A stretch of 64,000 nucleotides of DNA, taken from NCBI GenBank assembly GCA_030653545.1, contig JAURZE010000014.1:17487-81486 (forward strand), read 5' to 3'. The notes beneath the pieces were generated by a model that was given only the letters and a program-made list of their open reading frames with translations, ran no database searches and was not told the DNA's origin. The stretch's first letter is position 1. Every line of letters starts with the position of its first letter. A program made the translations under genes and the position numbers. Below are positions 18,707-28,399 of the stretch, piece after piece. The stretch is from Nitrospira sp. (GTDB lineage Bacteria; Nitrospirota; Nitrospiria; Nitrospirales; Nitrospiraceae).

Positions 18707-19585
18707 CTATTGCAACGCTTCTGCGCCGCCGACGATATCCATGAGTTCTTTCGTAATCGCGGCCTGCCGGGTCTTGTTGTAGTAGAGCGTGACTTTCTTG
18801 ATGAGCTGGCCGGCATTCCGCGTCGCGCCATCCATCGCGGCCATACGTGCGCCATGTTCGGCCGCGGCCGACTCCAACAGAATACGATAGGCCTGCACTT
18901 GAAAATGCTTCGGCACCAGCACATTCAGCAAATCGGCTTCGTCCGGTTCGTACAGGTAACTGCCGCCGGTCGTCCCCTCGGCTTGAGCCGCGCCGAACTC
19001 GGTAGCCGCGTCAATGGGGAACAATTTCTCGACGATCACTCGCTGCTGGATGGCTGATTTAAATTCGTTGTAGACGACGTAGAGCTCGTCGAATGTGCCC
19101 TTCACAAAGTTGTCGGTCAGATCGCCGCCGATATCGAGTGCGTGCTCGAAGCTGAGCTTATCGAAGACCCCGGTCCACTCCTGCCGGATCGGCCAGGTCC
19201 GCCGTCTAAAGTAATCGCGCCCCTTGCGGCCGACGATGCTGAGATTGACTTGAAGCCCGCGGGCTTCGCACTGACGGACGAACTCGACGGTCTTGCGCGC
19301 AATGTTGCCGTTGAAGCCGCCGCAGAGTCCGCGATCGCTGGTGATCACCAGCACTTCAATCTTCTTCCCCTCGCGCTTCTGCAAGAGCGGATGGGCCGAA
19401 CGGTTCACCCGCTGGCTCAGGTTGCTCAAGACTCCGCGCATCTTCAATGCGTAGGGACGCGCCGCCAGGATTCGATCCTGCGAACGCTTGAGCTTCGCCG
19501 CGGCCACCATTTTCATGGCCTTGGTAATCTTCTGCGTATTTTTGAAGGCCGCAATTTTGCGGCGCAGACTTTGTAAACTCGGCAT
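18707..19585 (-). CDS. atpG: ATP synthase gamma subunit
   Basis: 292 residues. The N-terminal helix MPSLQSLRRKIAAFKNTQKI and the C-terminal helix NAGQLIKKVTLYYNKTRQAA form the central-stalk coiled coil, and VITSDRGLCGGFNGNI is a family-specific block. It transmits rotation from the c-ring to the catalytic sites. It ends 27 bases before the chosen atpD start. Confidence 0.97.
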   Translation of the reverse strand: MPSLQSLRRKIAAFKNTQKITKAMKMVAAAKLKRSQDRILAARPYALKMRGVLSNLSQRVNRSAHPLLQKREGKKIEVLVITSDRGLCGGFNGNIARKTVEFVRQCEARGLQVNLSIVGRKGRDYFRRRTWPIRQEWTGVFDKLSFEHALDIGGDLTDNFVKGTFDELYVVYNEFKSAIQQRVIVEKLFPIDAATEFGAAQAEGTTGGSYLYEPDEADLLNVLVPKHFQVQAYRILLESAAAEHGARMAAMDGATRNAGQLIKKVTLYYNKTRQAAITKELMDIVGGAEALQ

Positions 19586-19635
19586 CGTCTACTTTTCTTG
19601 GCTATCGGCAAAGCGCGCGGACGCTTCAGCGAAGA

Positions 19636-21153
19636 TTATTTCGCGCCGTATCCCATCTTCTGTTTGAACGTCGTGATGATTTCTTTCAGCCGGGCTCCCA
19701 CCTTGTCGTCGATCTTGCCGATGCTGGCAATTTCCTTCTTCAAATCGGGATGATGCTGCTGCACATAGTGGAGATAGTCCGCTTCGAACTGCAGCACCTT
19801 GTCGACGGGCACATCGTCGAGATACCCGTTGACGCCGGCATGGATCGAGAGCACCTGATCGGCCACCGGCATCGGCTTGTACTGGCCCTGCTTGAGCAAC
19901 TCGACCATGCGCACGCCGCGCGCGAGCTGCATCTGCGTCGCCTTGTCGAGCTCGCTGCCGAACTGCGAGAAGGCCGCCATTTCGCGATACTGCGCCAGAT
20001 CGAGCCGCAAGGTACCGGCAACCTGCTTCATCGTCTTGATCTGCGCGGATCCGCCGACGCGGGAGACCGACAAACCGACGTTGATGGCCGGTCGAATACC
20101 TGAGTAGAACAAATCGCTGCCGAGATAGATCTGGCCGTCGGTGATTGAAATCACGTTGGTCGGAATGTAGGCCGACACGTCGCCGGCTTGCGTTTCAATG
20201 ATCGGAAGGGCTGTCAAACTGCCTCCGCCGAGCTTTTCGCTCAACTTGGCCGCCCGCTCCAGCAAGCGTGAGTGCAGATAGAACACGTCGCCCGGATAGG
20301 CTTCGCGTCCCGGCGGTCTGCGGAGCAACAACGACAATTGCCGATAGGCCACCGCATGCTTTGACAGATCGTCGTACACGATCAGCGCATGCTTGCCGTT
20401 ATCGCGGAAATACTCTCCGATCGCCGCGCCGGCGAACGGCGCCAGGAACTGCATCGGCGCCGGGTCGCTGGCGGTCGCCGCGACCACGATGCTGTATTCC
20501 ATGGCGTGGTTTTCTTCGAGTGTCTTGACGACGCGGGCGACGGTCGAACGCTTCTGGCCGACCGCGACATAAATGCAGAATACGCCCAGGCCCTTTTGAT
20601 TGATGATCGTATCGACCGCGATCGCGGTCTTCCCGGTCTGCCGGTCGCCGATGATCAACTCGCGCTGGCCACGCCCGATCGGAATCATGGCGTCGATCGC
20701 CTTGATGCCGGTCTGCAGGGGCTCGCGGACGGATTGACGGGTATTCACACCGGGCGCGACGACTTCGATACGGGACGAATGCTCTGACTTGATCGGTCCC
20801 TTGCCGTCGATCGGTTGGCCGATGGCGTTGACCACGCGCCCGATCAGGGCTTCGCCGACCGGGATTTCTGCGATGCGGCCCGTGCGCTTGACGGGATCGC
20901 CTTCCTTGATCGCGGTGTCTTCGCCCATCAACACGGCACCGACGTTGTCTTCTTCGAGGTTCAGCGCGATGCCATAGAGTCCGCCGGGGAACTCCAGCAT
21001 TTCTCCGGCCATGGCTCCATCGAGCCCGTAGACCTTGGCAATCCCGTCGCCGACCTGGATGACCGAACCGGTCTCCTTGACATCGACTTGCTTGTCGAAG
21101 CCCTTGATCTTTTCCTTAATGATCGCACTGATTTCATCTGCCTTGATCTGCAT
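19636..21153 (-). CDS. atpA: ATP synthase alpha subunit
   Basis: 505 residues. Walker [10 protein letters not shown], the start [16 protein letters not shown], the arginine-finger region [15 protein letters not shown] and the DELSQF-like tail are all present. It holds the non-catalytic nucleotide site and supplies the arginine finger to beta. It begins only two bases after the atpH stop codon, so translational coupling is likely. Confidence 0.97.
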   Translation of the reverse strand: MQIKADEISAIIKEKIKGFDKQVDVKETGSVIQVGDGIAKVYGLDGAMAGEMLEFPGGLYGIALNLEEDNVGAVLMGEDTAIKEGDPVKRTGRIAEIPVGEALIGRVVNAIGQPIDGKGPIKSEHSSRIEVVAPGVNTRQSVREPLQTGIKAIDAMIPIGRGQRELIIGDRQTGKTAIAVDTIINQKGLGVFCIYVAVGQKRSTVARVVKTLEENHAMEYSIVVAATASDPAPMQFLAPFAGAAIGEYFRDNGKHALIVYDDLSKHAVAYRQLSLLLRRPPGREAYPGDVFYLHSRLLERAAKLSEKLGGGSLTALPIIETQAGDVSAYIPTNVISITDGQIYLGSDLFYSGIRPAINVGLSVSRVGGSAQIKTMKQVAGTLRLDLAQYREMAAFSQFGSELDKATQMQLARGVRMVELLKQGQYKPMPVADQVLSIHAGVNGYLDDVPVDKVLQFEADYLHYVQQHHPDLKKEIASIGKIDDKVGARLKEIITTFKQKMGYGAK

Positions 21154-21155
21154 GG

Positions 21156-21695
21156 CTACTCCTTCGTCAACAGGCTCTGCATGGCGCGCAAGCGACCTCG
21201 GACGGTACTATCGACGACCGTGCTGCCGATAGAAATCTGCAGGCCCGCGAGGTGACTGGCGTCGGTCTGAAAGGTGATATCCACGTCTCGCTTCAGGGTG
21301 TCGCGAAGGCGTGCTTTGATGCGGTCTTGTTCTGCCGTGGGCAACGCAGCCGCACTCGATACGGTCACTTGCTGAGTCCCCTTGGATTGATCGACGAGCT
21401 TCCCGAAGGCGTCGGCGATTTCCGGCAGAAACCCGATGCGATTCTTTTTCACGAGCTGCCCGATAAAGGCCTTGCCGGCCGGGGGGCATCCGAATCGGCC
21501 ACCGATCTCGGTGAGCACGGCAATCTTTTCTTCCATGCCGAACACCGGGGACGCGACCACGTGTCGGAGGGAGACAGAGTCCTGCATGGCCTGAGACAGG
21601 CCATTGAGGGTACCCCGCGTCGCTTCGATAGTGGAGGAATCGAGGAGCTCGAAGAGGGCTTTGGCGTAACGTCGCGCAACTGCTGTCTTAATCAC
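21156..21695 (-). CDS. atpH: ATP synthase delta subunit
   Basis: 179 residues from a GTG behind GACAAGGACC. The N-terminal helical bundle begins [17 protein letters not shown], and the C-terminal [19 protein letters not shown] is the family signature. Delta links the peripheral stalk to F1. It is the first gene of the F1 cluster, and atpB, atpE and atpF are not upstream: an MscS-type channel gene lies there instead. The F0 genes must therefore be elsewhere in the genome. Confidence 0.95.
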   Translation of the reverse strand: MIKTAVARRYAKALFELLDSSTIEATRGTLNGLSQAMQDSVSLRHVVASPVFGMEEKIAVLTEIGGRFGCPPAGKAFIGQLVKKNRIGFLPEIADAFGKLVDQSKGTQQVTVSSAAALPTAEQDRIKARLRDTLKRDVDITFQTDASHLAGLQISIGSTVVDSTVRGRLRAMQSLLTKE

Positions 21696-21824
21696 GGTCC
21701 TTGTCCACTCACTTCCACAATGGGCACACGGATAATTGTCGTGCTGTCCGCACTAAAATAAGCGCGCCAAGCTACCATTGCTTGCGAGGAACTGTCAACT
21801 CCGCAGCCGGCCTATCCGTGAAAT

Positions 21825-22616
21825 TCACCTGGCAGACACGGACAGCGGGGAGGGAGGAAACTCGATCTGGGCTGTGCGAAACCGCTCCACGATCGCCTTG
21901 CTGAGTTCGCCCTGCAGCGATCCGTAGTGCACGACTTGAGTCCAGGGTTCGACAGCAATCGTAACGGCTGGCTGCCCCAGCCGGCTGACACCGATCGCCG
22001 CTTGCGGATCTTTGAGCACATGCGAGTGGTTCTCCACAATCTCCCGCACAATTGCCAGAGCTTGATTCAGATCCGTTTTGTACGACACATCCACTGTGAA
22101 GTGCAGCTGTCGAATCGTCCCGAAGTTATGCAAGATTTCTCCGACAATCTTACGGTTCGGAATCACCACACGGGAATGATCTGAGTGCATCAGAGTCGTG
22201 GAAAAGATGTCGATCATCACGACATCGCCGTGCACGCCCAACAACGAGATATGTTCTCCCACCTTATACGGCTTCGTGAAGATGATCGAGAGTCCTGCCA
22301 TCACATTACTTAAAACGCCCTGCAGCGCCAGACCGATCCCCACACCAGCCACACCGATTCCTGCGACCAGCGGCGCAATCGGCACACCGAGCGCTTCCAG
22401 CGCGATGACGGCCGTAAACAAGAGGACGATGATTTTGACAATGCGGACGAGCAGCATCCGCACCGGCGGCTCCAGTGTCTGCCGCTCAAGCGCCTGCTGC
22501 ATCAGGTTCCCGGCCCAGCGCGCGCCCAGCGAACCGGCGGCAAAAATGCCGATGGCCACGAGCGCCTGCAGGCCGTACTTCACCGCGTATTGCGTGAGAG
22601 TATCCATTGCGAGCAT
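21825..22616 (-). CDS. Small-conductance mechanosensitive ion channel, MscS family
   Basis: 263 residues with three N-terminal transmembrane segments: LVAIGIFAAGSLGARWAG, ILVIFTAVIALEALGV-like and VAGVGIGLALQGVLSNVMAG. The last is the pore-lining helix with alternating Gly/Ala. The C-terminal beta domain has VGEHISLLGVHGDVVMIDIF and the family's HSDHSRVVIPN. It releases osmolytes on membrane tension. It starts 11 bases after the AsmA stop, with AAGGAAGGGACAT before its ATG, so the two are probably cotranscribed. Confidence 0.9.
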   Translation of the reverse strand: MLAMDTLTQYAVKYGLQALVAIGIFAAGSLGARWAGNLMQQALERQTLEPPVRMLLVRIVKIIVLLFTAVIALEALGVPIAPLVAGIGVAGVGIGLALQGVLSNVMAGLSIIFTKPYKVGEHISLLGVHGDVVMIDIFSTTLMHSDHSRVVIPNRKIVGEILHNFGTIRQLHFTVDVSYKTDLNQALAIVREIVENHSHVLKDPQAAIGVSRLGQPAVTIAVEPWTQVVHYGSLQGELSKAIVERFRTAQIEFPPSPLSVSAR

Positions 22617-22627
22617 ATGTCCCTTCC

Positions 22628-24277
22628 TTAACGACCGAACAATCCCTTCAGTAACTGCTTCCCTTCCTGCTCCAGATCTTTCGGCTTGGTCGTGCCTTTG
22701 AGCAAGCCGCCGATGGCTTCCTCCGCTTTCTGTTTAATTTGCTCCTGCACCTTTCCCGTCAGTCCTTTCATATCGAGTCCATAGGAGGGCGCGTCGAGCG
22801 TGCCGCCGATCAGGAGCGGCAGCGTCAGCCGGCCTTCCTTCACCGCCAGTCGCGCGACCGGAGAGGATCCGGCCACTTGCTGACTCAAGGCTTCAGACAA
22901 CCGCAAATTCACCGTCATATTGAGGGCATGATCGAAGCCGATCGTCCCGCCGCCGGTCGCCTGAAAATCGTGACTGTCCATCAGCATATTCTGCAACATG
23001 ACAACACCCTGTTTGATCGCGAGATCCGTCTCGATGGTCGAGAACGCCGTGGCTTTGGCCTCCCCCACTGAAATGCCGGCGACTTTCAAGATCGACACGG
23101 CTTCCTGAAGCAAATTTACCCCGTCGATCTTGCCGTCTTTCACCGCGACATGGCCGGCGCCCTCCAGCGCCTTTGTCAGGTCCGGCATGGCAAAGCCCTG
23201 GCCCTTCACAGAAAGGTCCGCCCCGGCTGTTCCACTGATCGAAACCGGCGTCTCGGCGACTGCATCAATCGCGGGGCCCAGCTGCAGTCCATTGAGCGCC
23301 AGCTTCCCGTTGAATGGAGGAGCCGCAGCCCCTGACGTGAGCCCGCCCTGCGCAACGACTTTCCCTTCAAAGACCTGAAACGAGAGGTCGGTCAGACGCA
23401 TATCCTGCCCCTTCACCTCCGCCGCGATCTTGAAGTCTTTCACCTCGACCGGTTTCTTGAGCGGCAATGTCATCGGCAAGTTGGCGGTATTGATCGACGG
23501 CGCGGTCACGGTCAGAGCCATATGCGGCCCTGCAGTCTTTCCGGCAATCCTGAAATTCGTTTTCCCCAGTGCCAATTGCAGATTGACCGCATCCAGGTCC
23601 GCCGTCTCTTTGAGCGGACCGAACGTGCCATCGAGCGAGACCGGAAGATTCATGGGCTGAACCGTCAGCCCCAGATGGAGACTCGGACTGCTGCCCAGAT
23701 GAACGGACTGCAACAGAACCTCCATATCCTGAAGCACATATTCGACCGGCTTCCCTTGCGAGAAATCGCGATACGTGACCTTTCCACCGGCAAGCGACAC
23801 CCGATCCACCGCCAGAAGCGCCAGAATCTTCAGCGGTCCATCCGGCGACGGCACCGGCGCGCGCGACGGCGTCTCCGACGCAGCCACCCCCTTGCGTCCC
23901 AACGTCGCCGCATTCAGCACCCCGTTCTTGTTCTTGATCACCGTGATCACAGGCTCACGCAGCGTAATCTCCTCGACCTCGACCTTGCCACTCAGCAAGG
24001 GCATCAGCTTGATTCCGACATCGACCGAGGACAGGGAGGCAAACGGACCGGTCCCGAAGGCCGGATCCTCGATGACCGTGAATCCCGCCACCCGCGCGCC
24101 CAGCCTGGGCCAGATGGTCAAGCGAATATCCTGTAGCGTCACCTTGCGATTCAGCGCGTCTTCGATCAACGGGCGATACTGCTCTTGATATTTATTCAGA
24201 TCGATGATGAACGGAAGGAGCAGCACCACCGCGACCAGCACCGCGATCACCACACTGATACCGATCATGATTTTCAT
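22628..24277 (-). CDS. AsmA family outer-membrane assembly protein
   Basis: 549 residues from the ATG at 24277, with TTGGAGGTGCAGG upstream. It opens with a single N-terminal anchor (MIGISVVIAVLVAVVLLLPF) followed by LNRKVTLQDIRLTIWPRLGA, the AsmA N-terminal block. The rest is the long beta-rich groove region and the AsmA C-terminal block (GTIGFDHALNMTVNLRLSE). Family members are inner-membrane-anchored periplasmic bridges that influence lipid and outer-membrane protein delivery. It is upstream of the MscS gene. Confidence 0.88.
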   Translation of the reverse strand: MKIMIGISVVIAVLVAVVLLLPFIIDLNKYQEQYRPLIEDALNRKVTLQDIRLTIWPRLGARVAGFTVIEDPAFGTGPFASLSSVDVGIKLMPLLSGKVEVEEITLREPVITVIKNKNGVLNAATLGRKGVAASETPSRAPVPSPDGPLKILALLAVDRVSLAGGKVTYRDFSQGKPVEYVLQDMEVLLQSVHLGSSPSLHLGLTVQPMNLPVSLDGTFGPLKETADLDAVNLQLALGKTNFRIAGKTAGPHMALTVTAPSINTANLPMTLPLKKPVEVKDFKIAAEVKGQDMRLTDLSFQVFEGKVVAQGGLTSGAAAPPFNGKLALNGLQLGPAIDAVAETPVSISGTAGADLSVKGQGFAMPDLTKALEGAGHVAVKDGKIDGVNLLQEAVSILKVAGISVGEAKATAFSTIETDLAIKQGVVMLQNMLMDSHDFQATGGGTIGFDHALNMTVNLRLSEALSQQVAGSSPVARLAVKEGRLTLPLLIGGTLDAPSYGLDMKGLTGKVQEQIKQKAEEAIGGLLKGTTKPKDLEQEGKQLLKGLFGR

Positions 24278-24417
24278 CCTGCACCTCCAATTCCAACCAA
24301 TTCCAATCTGCAGTATAGGAAACACCCCCTAGAGGGTCAAATGTGGCGCCACTGATATCCTCGCGCCTTGCCGCATGCCAGACCGCAGTGCTACAATCCC
24401 GCTCCTCGTATGGGCGC

Positions 24418-24507
<90 letters not shown>

Positions 24508-24569
24508 TACAGCAAACCGGTGCATGAACTCCCGACGTTCACCGGGGAACAGACGTTACAAGGGAATAG

Positions 24570-24708
24570 GGCGGGGTGGGAGTCGAACAGGGGGATCGTG
24601 GGGGATGCGTCCCCCGCGTGGGGAGCGTACGAGGGGGCTGGCCCTCTCGTAGGAGCGCGTGCGAAGCACCTCGGCGCGACTTCGAATACCCCCCTCTCCG
24701 CCATACAG
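24570..24708 (+). repeat. Hairpin-rich repeat ending in a copy of the tRNA-Ser 3' end
   Basis: About 139 bases. The end TTCGAAT to CCATACAG matches the tRNA-Ser 3' end and flank (24485-24512) with two differences over ~28 bases. Inside are the hairpins GGGGG-ATGCGT-CCCCC and TACGAG...CTCGTA. The start, GGCGGGGTGGGAGTCGAA, is partly complementary to the end, so the element could close into a large multi-arm structure. It could be a decayed tRNA-like element or an attachment-site duplication. Confidence 0.5.
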
Positions 24709-24820
24709 ACAGCGTTGAGTGCTGGGTACTGAGTCCTGAGTTTTTGCAGGCAAGGACAACTGCTCTTTTCCTTCACGCTCTCAGCACTCGCTACCTCACT
24801 CAATACCCAGGACTGAAAAA

Positions 24821-24926
24821 AGGGGCCGGGCCCTGTGCAACAGAACCCTGTGAACCCCGCCAGGTCCGGAAGGAAGCAACGGTAAGCGGTCAGTTTTGTG
24901 TGCCGCAGGATCACCTGGCCCCGCTT
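24821..24926 (+). ncRNA. ffs: Signal recognition particle RNA (4.5S type)
   Basis: The SRP core motif GTCCGGAAGGAAGCAAC is present near the apex, flanked by the pairing arms GGGGCC (24822) and GGCCCC (ending 24922). About 105 nt, so the small bacterial form without an Alu domain. It targets ribosomes making membrane proteins with Ffh. It lies 23 bases before dnaX, a placement seen in many bacteria. Confidence 0.93.
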
Positions 24927-24949
24927 AGTTTGCACATGAGCCACTCGTA

Positions 24950-26827
24950 ATGGACTATCAAGTCTCCGCCCGCAAATACCGACCCGGCACGTTCGATGAT
25001 GTCGTGGGGCAGTCGCACGTCGTTCAGACACTGATGAACGCGGTCGATACCAAACGCATCGCGCATGCCTACCTCTTTTCCGGCACCCGCGGGGTGGGCA
25101 AGACGACGGTCGCCCGCATTCTGGCGAAAGCGCTGAACTGCGAACAGGGACCGACCGGCCATCCCTGTAATACTTGCGTCAACTGCGTCGAGATCACGCA
25201 AGGCACCTCCGTCGATGTGATGGAGATCGACGGCGCATCCAATACCAGCGTCGACGATGTGCGGGAGATTCGCGAGAACGTGAAGTTCTCGCCCTTTCGC
25301 GGGCACTACCGTGTCTACATCATCGACGAAGTCCACATGCTCTCGAATTCGGCCTTTAACGCGCTCTTGAAGACGCTGGAGGAGCCACCGTCTCACGTCG
25401 TGTTTATTTTCGCGACGACGGAAATCCACAAGATTCCGGCCACCATTATGTCGCGCTGCCAGCATTACAATTTCCGGCGGATTGCGCGCCAGGAGATTAT
25501 CGACCGACTCCGCCACGTCGCCACGCAAGACGGTATGACCATCGAGGATCGTAGCTTCACCGCGCTCGCGCGCGCGAGCGAAGGCAGTATGCGCGACGGG
25601 TTGAGCCTGCTCGATCAGGCCGTCGCGTTCGGCGGGAAAACGATCGCCCACGCCGACCTGGAAGTGCTGCTCGGCGCCGTGCCGCAGGAACTGGTGCAGG
25701 GCATGAGCGCCGCAATTCTCTCGCAAGACAGCCCGGCCGCGCTGGCAATACTCGCCAACCTGCTCGATCAGGGCCATGACCTGAAGGCCTTTTGCTCCGA
25801 TGTGGTGGAATATCTCCGCAATCTCCTGGTCGCCTCAGTCGTCTCTGCCGGCCCTGAATTGCGCGGCTTGATCGAAGCCACGGAAGAAGACATTCACCAA
25901 TTGGCCCTGGAGGCCAAGAAGCTGACGCCGGAACAACTTCAAGAGCTCCTGACGATCTTTTCGCAGGCTGAAGATTCCTTGCGCTACAGCGCTCATCCGC
26001 GGTTCGTGCTGGAAGCGGCGGCGGTACGCGCCACCAGACTGGTTCGGCAGCAGGAGAAGCGCACGGAAGCTCCATCCCAGGCGGCGACATCGCCGTTGGC
26101 ACAAAAACCAAGCACCACATCGCCGGCCATACCGCCACCAGTGAAACCTACATCCGGCACGACGATCGCCACGCCTCGCCCTGCCCCGCTAGTTGGATCA
26201 GCACCACAGCCCCCGCGCACCGGCCCGTCATCTGCCTCTGCGCGCCCGGCGACGCCGGTGGCATCGAAGCCGGTTATGGCAACTCAACCGGTGCAGGCCA
26301 CACCGCCTCTCGCGCCCAAGCCGGACAAGGCCATGGCACCTCCAACAGCACCACATAGGACGCAAGCGGCGGCGGTCGATGTCTCCCTCCCTACCAATTC
26401 ACCGGAACAGTCCGCGCTCAAATGGGAGTTGGTGCAGGAAGAAGTGGCGGCCTCGTTCCCGAATTTCGCTCCGTTTTTGGAAGCCGGCCGATTTGTCTCT
26501 CTGGAGGGAGGACAGGTCACGATCGGCTTTGCGAAACAGGCGACGCTGGCTCGAGCCATGATGGAAAAGGAAGATAATCTCCGAGCCTTGTCGACGCTCT
26601 GCGAACGACAGGTCGGGCAACCCATTCGCATCCGGGTGATCGAGCTGTCCGCATCGGATCCGCCGGGACTCACGATGGCCCAGGTGCGGGCGGCCAAAGA
26701 ACAGGAACAGCGCATGGTATTGTTTGAGCGGGCGCGAGCGACTCCGGTCGCAAAACAGGCCTTGGACATTTTCGGTGCGGATCTCGCAGCGGTACGCACC
26801 GTGGCACAGAAGGAGACCGGCGAATGA
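24950..26827 (+). CDS. dnaX: DNA polymerase III subunits gamma/tau
   Basis: 625 residues. The AAA+ module has Walker A GTRGVGKTT, a four-Cys zinc site (CEQGPTGHPCNTCVNC) and DEVHMLS as Walker B, with SRC for the sensor region. After residue ~370 comes a Pro/Ala/Thr-rich linker and a C-terminal tau-like domain. It loads the beta clamp and tethers the core polymerase. No A-rich slippery heptamer was seen before the linker, so a frameshift-made gamma form is not supported. It overlaps the ybaB start by four bases. Confidence 0.96.
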   Translation: MDYQVSARKYRPGTFDDVVGQSHVVQTLMNAVDTKRIAHAYLFSGTRGVGKTTVARILAKALNCEQGPTGHPCNTCVNCVEITQGTSVDVMEIDGASNTSVDDVREIRENVKFSPFRGHYRVYIIDEVHMLSNSAFNALLKTLEEPPSHVVFIFATTEIHKIPATIMSRCQHYNFRRIARQEIIDRLRHVATQDGMTIEDRSFTALARASEGSMRDGLSLLDQAVAFGGKTIAHADLEVLLGAVPQELVQGMSAAILSQDSPAALAILANLLDQGHDLKAFCSDVVEYLRNLLVASVVSAGPELRGLIEATEEDIHQLALEAKKLTPEQLQELLTIFSQAEDSLRYSAHPRFVLEAAAVRATRLVRQQEKRTEAPSQAATSPLAQKPSTTSPAIPPPVKPTSGTTIATPRPAPLVGSAPQPPRTGPSSASARPATPVASKPVMATQPVQATPPLAPKPDKAMAPPTAPHRTQAAAVDVSLPTNSPEQSALKWELVQEEVAASFPNFAPFLEAGRFVSLEGGQVTIGFAKQATLARAMMEKEDNLRALSTLCERQVGQPIRIRVIELSASDPPGLTMAQVRAAKEQEQRMVLFERARATPVAKQALDIFGADLAAVRTVAQKETGE

Positions 26828-27147
26828 AAAATCCCTTTGGCGATATGTCGAATATTTTGAAGCAAGCAAAAGCGATGCAGGATCAGATGGCCAAGATCCA
26901 GGAGCAGGCCGCGACCAAGATCGCGACCGGCACGGCGGGCGGCGGCAGCGTCACCGTGACGGCTAATGGCGCCATGCAGATTGTGAGCGTGGCCATCGAT
27001 CCCGAAGTCGGCAAGAGCGGCGATGTGGAAATGCTCCAGGACCTTGTGCTGGCCGCGTCTAACGACGCACTCCGGAAGGCAAAGGACTTGATGGAGCAGG
27101 ATATGAAGGCCCTGACGGGCGGGATGAAGATGCCGGGGCTGTTTTAA
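26824..27147 (+). CDS. YbaB/EbfC family nucleoid-associated protein
   Basis: 107 residues. The start overlaps the dnaX stop as ATGA, which implies translational coupling. The sequence has the family core KAMQDQMAKIQEQ, VTVTANGAMQIVSVAIDP and DLVLAASNDALRKAKDLM. These proteins form DNA-binding dimers with a tweezer-like shape. The dnaX-ybaB-recR order is widely conserved. Confidence 0.93.
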   Translation: MKNPFGDMSNILKQAKAMQDQMAKIQEQAATKIATGTAGGGSVTVTANGAMQIVSVAIDPEVGKSGDVEMLQDLVLAASNDALRKAKDLMEQDMKALTGGMKMPGLF

Positions 27148-27198
27148 CGCGCCGGATTACGCTCGATATCGTCTCAACAGAATACCACCGACTCAATC

Positions 27199-27801
27199 AT
27201 GTCAATCGATCAACGTGGATTACTCGCCCGGCTCGTAAAAGAACTGGTTCGTCTGCCTGGCGTCGGACAGAAAAGCGCCCAGCGACTGGCCTTTCACTTG
27301 CTCAAGGCAGAACGTGAGGACGCGCTCCGGTTGGCTGATGCCATCCGCGCGGTCAAGGACGGGCTGGCATTCTGCCGGCAATGCCGCAATATTGCCGAAG
27401 GCGAGTTGTGCGAATTCTGCCTCGATCCCAAACGGGACCAGACCAAAATCCTCGTCGTGGAAGAACCCAGCACGACCTACGCGATTGAACGGGCCGCCGG
27501 CTATCGCGGTCTCTATCATGTGCTGCTGGGCACCCTCTCTCCCCTCGATGGCATCGGCCCGGGCGATATTCGAGCAGAGGAACTGGTCGAACGGGTGAAG
27601 CTCGGCGGCGTGGACGAAGTCATTCTCGCCACCAGTCCGACGATTGAAGGGGAAGCGACCGCGATCTATCTCACCAGATTGCTGAAGCCCTTTGTCACCC
27701 GTGTGTCCCGTATCGCCTACGGCATCCCCGTCGGTATGGATATCGAGTATGCCGACGAAGTCACGTTACTCAAGTCGATTGAGGGCCGCCGGGACCTGTA
27801 G
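27199..27801 (+). CDS. recR: Recombination mediator protein RecR
   Basis: 200 residues. A helix-hairpin-helix (LVRLPGVGQKSAQRLAFHLL) is followed by a four-Cys zinc finger (CRQC...CEFC at ~57-72), the Toprim domain (ILVVEEPSTTYAIE) and a C-terminal Walker B-like tail (YGIPVGMDIEYADEVTL). RecR works with RecO (and RecF) to load RecA at gaps. It is 51 bases past ybaB. Confidence 0.97.
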   Translation: MSIDQRGLLARLVKELVRLPGVGQKSAQRLAFHLLKAEREDALRLADAIRAVKDGLAFCRQCRNIAEGELCEFCLDPKRDQTKILVVEEPSTTYAIERAAGYRGLYHVLLGTLSPLDGIGPGDIRAEELVERVKLGGVDEVILATSPTIEGEATAIYLTRLLKPFVTRVSRIAYGIPVGMDIEYADEVTLLKSIEGRRDL

Positions 27802-27892
27802 GCTTCAGACCCTTCAGGATCATTCCCGTTGACCCATTCTTTGGACGGCTGCTATAGTCCACGCTCGTTCGGGATGATCGGAGCCCGCATCC

Positions 27893-28378
27893 ATGAAGGC
27901 ACCTGCTCCCCGGAAAAAGACCTCTGCGGCACGCACCACGGCTTCACGCACGAAGACTGCCGCCCGCACCGTATCCGCCAAAGCCAAGAAACCAGCTTCT
28001 CCCAAGAAATCGGCCTCTCCAAAAAGTCGTTCGAAGTATCCTGACATTCGACGAGCCCTTGAACGGCAGCGCGCCGACCTGCTTGAAGAGGTGGGAGAAG
28101 TGCTGACACAGCACAAGACCCCGGAAGCGTTACCGGATGTCAGCGATCAGGCGTCGGCAGAAGAAGATCAGCGCTTTTCTATGCGGATCATGGAGCGCGA
28201 GCAGAAGCTGCTCAAGAAGGTCAATGAAGCCTTGGATCGGATGAAGAATCAGACCTACGGCATCTGCGAGCAATGCGGTGAGGACATTCCCTACAAGCGG
28301 CTCAAGGCCCGCCCCGTCACGACCTTCTGCATCGAGTGCAAAACTCTTCAGGAACAGAAAGAACGGGGCCGCCGGTAA
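27893..28378 (+). CDS. DksA/TraR-type zinc-finger protein with histone-H1-like tail
   Basis: 161 residues. The first ~50 are a Lys/Ala/Ser/Pro tail (KKTSAARTTASRTKTAAR, AKKPASPKKSASPK), resembling bacterial histone H1-like or AlgP-type DNA-binding tails. The body is a DksA/TraR module: coiled coil, the acidic tip DVSDQA (a DxxDxA motif used to reach the RNA polymerase secondary channel) and a Cys4 finger, CEQCGEDI...CIEC. DksA tunes ribosomal and stress promoters with ppGpp. The basic tail is unusual for classical DksA and could tether the protein to DNA; that is inference. Confidence 0.85.
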   Translation: MKAPAPRKKTSAARTTASRTKTAARTVSAKAKKPASPKKSASPKSRSKYPDIRRALERQRADLLEEVGEVLTQHKTPEALPDVSDQASAEEDQRFSMRIMEREQKLLKKVNEALDRMKNQTYGICEQCGEDIPYKRLKARPVTTFCIECKTLQEQKERGRR

Positions 28379-28399
28379 CCCAGGATTTCCGTCTCTCCT

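Noticed and set aside
24950..26827. Programmed frameshift in dnaX producing gamma
   Set aside because: No A-rich slippery heptamer was found before the linker.
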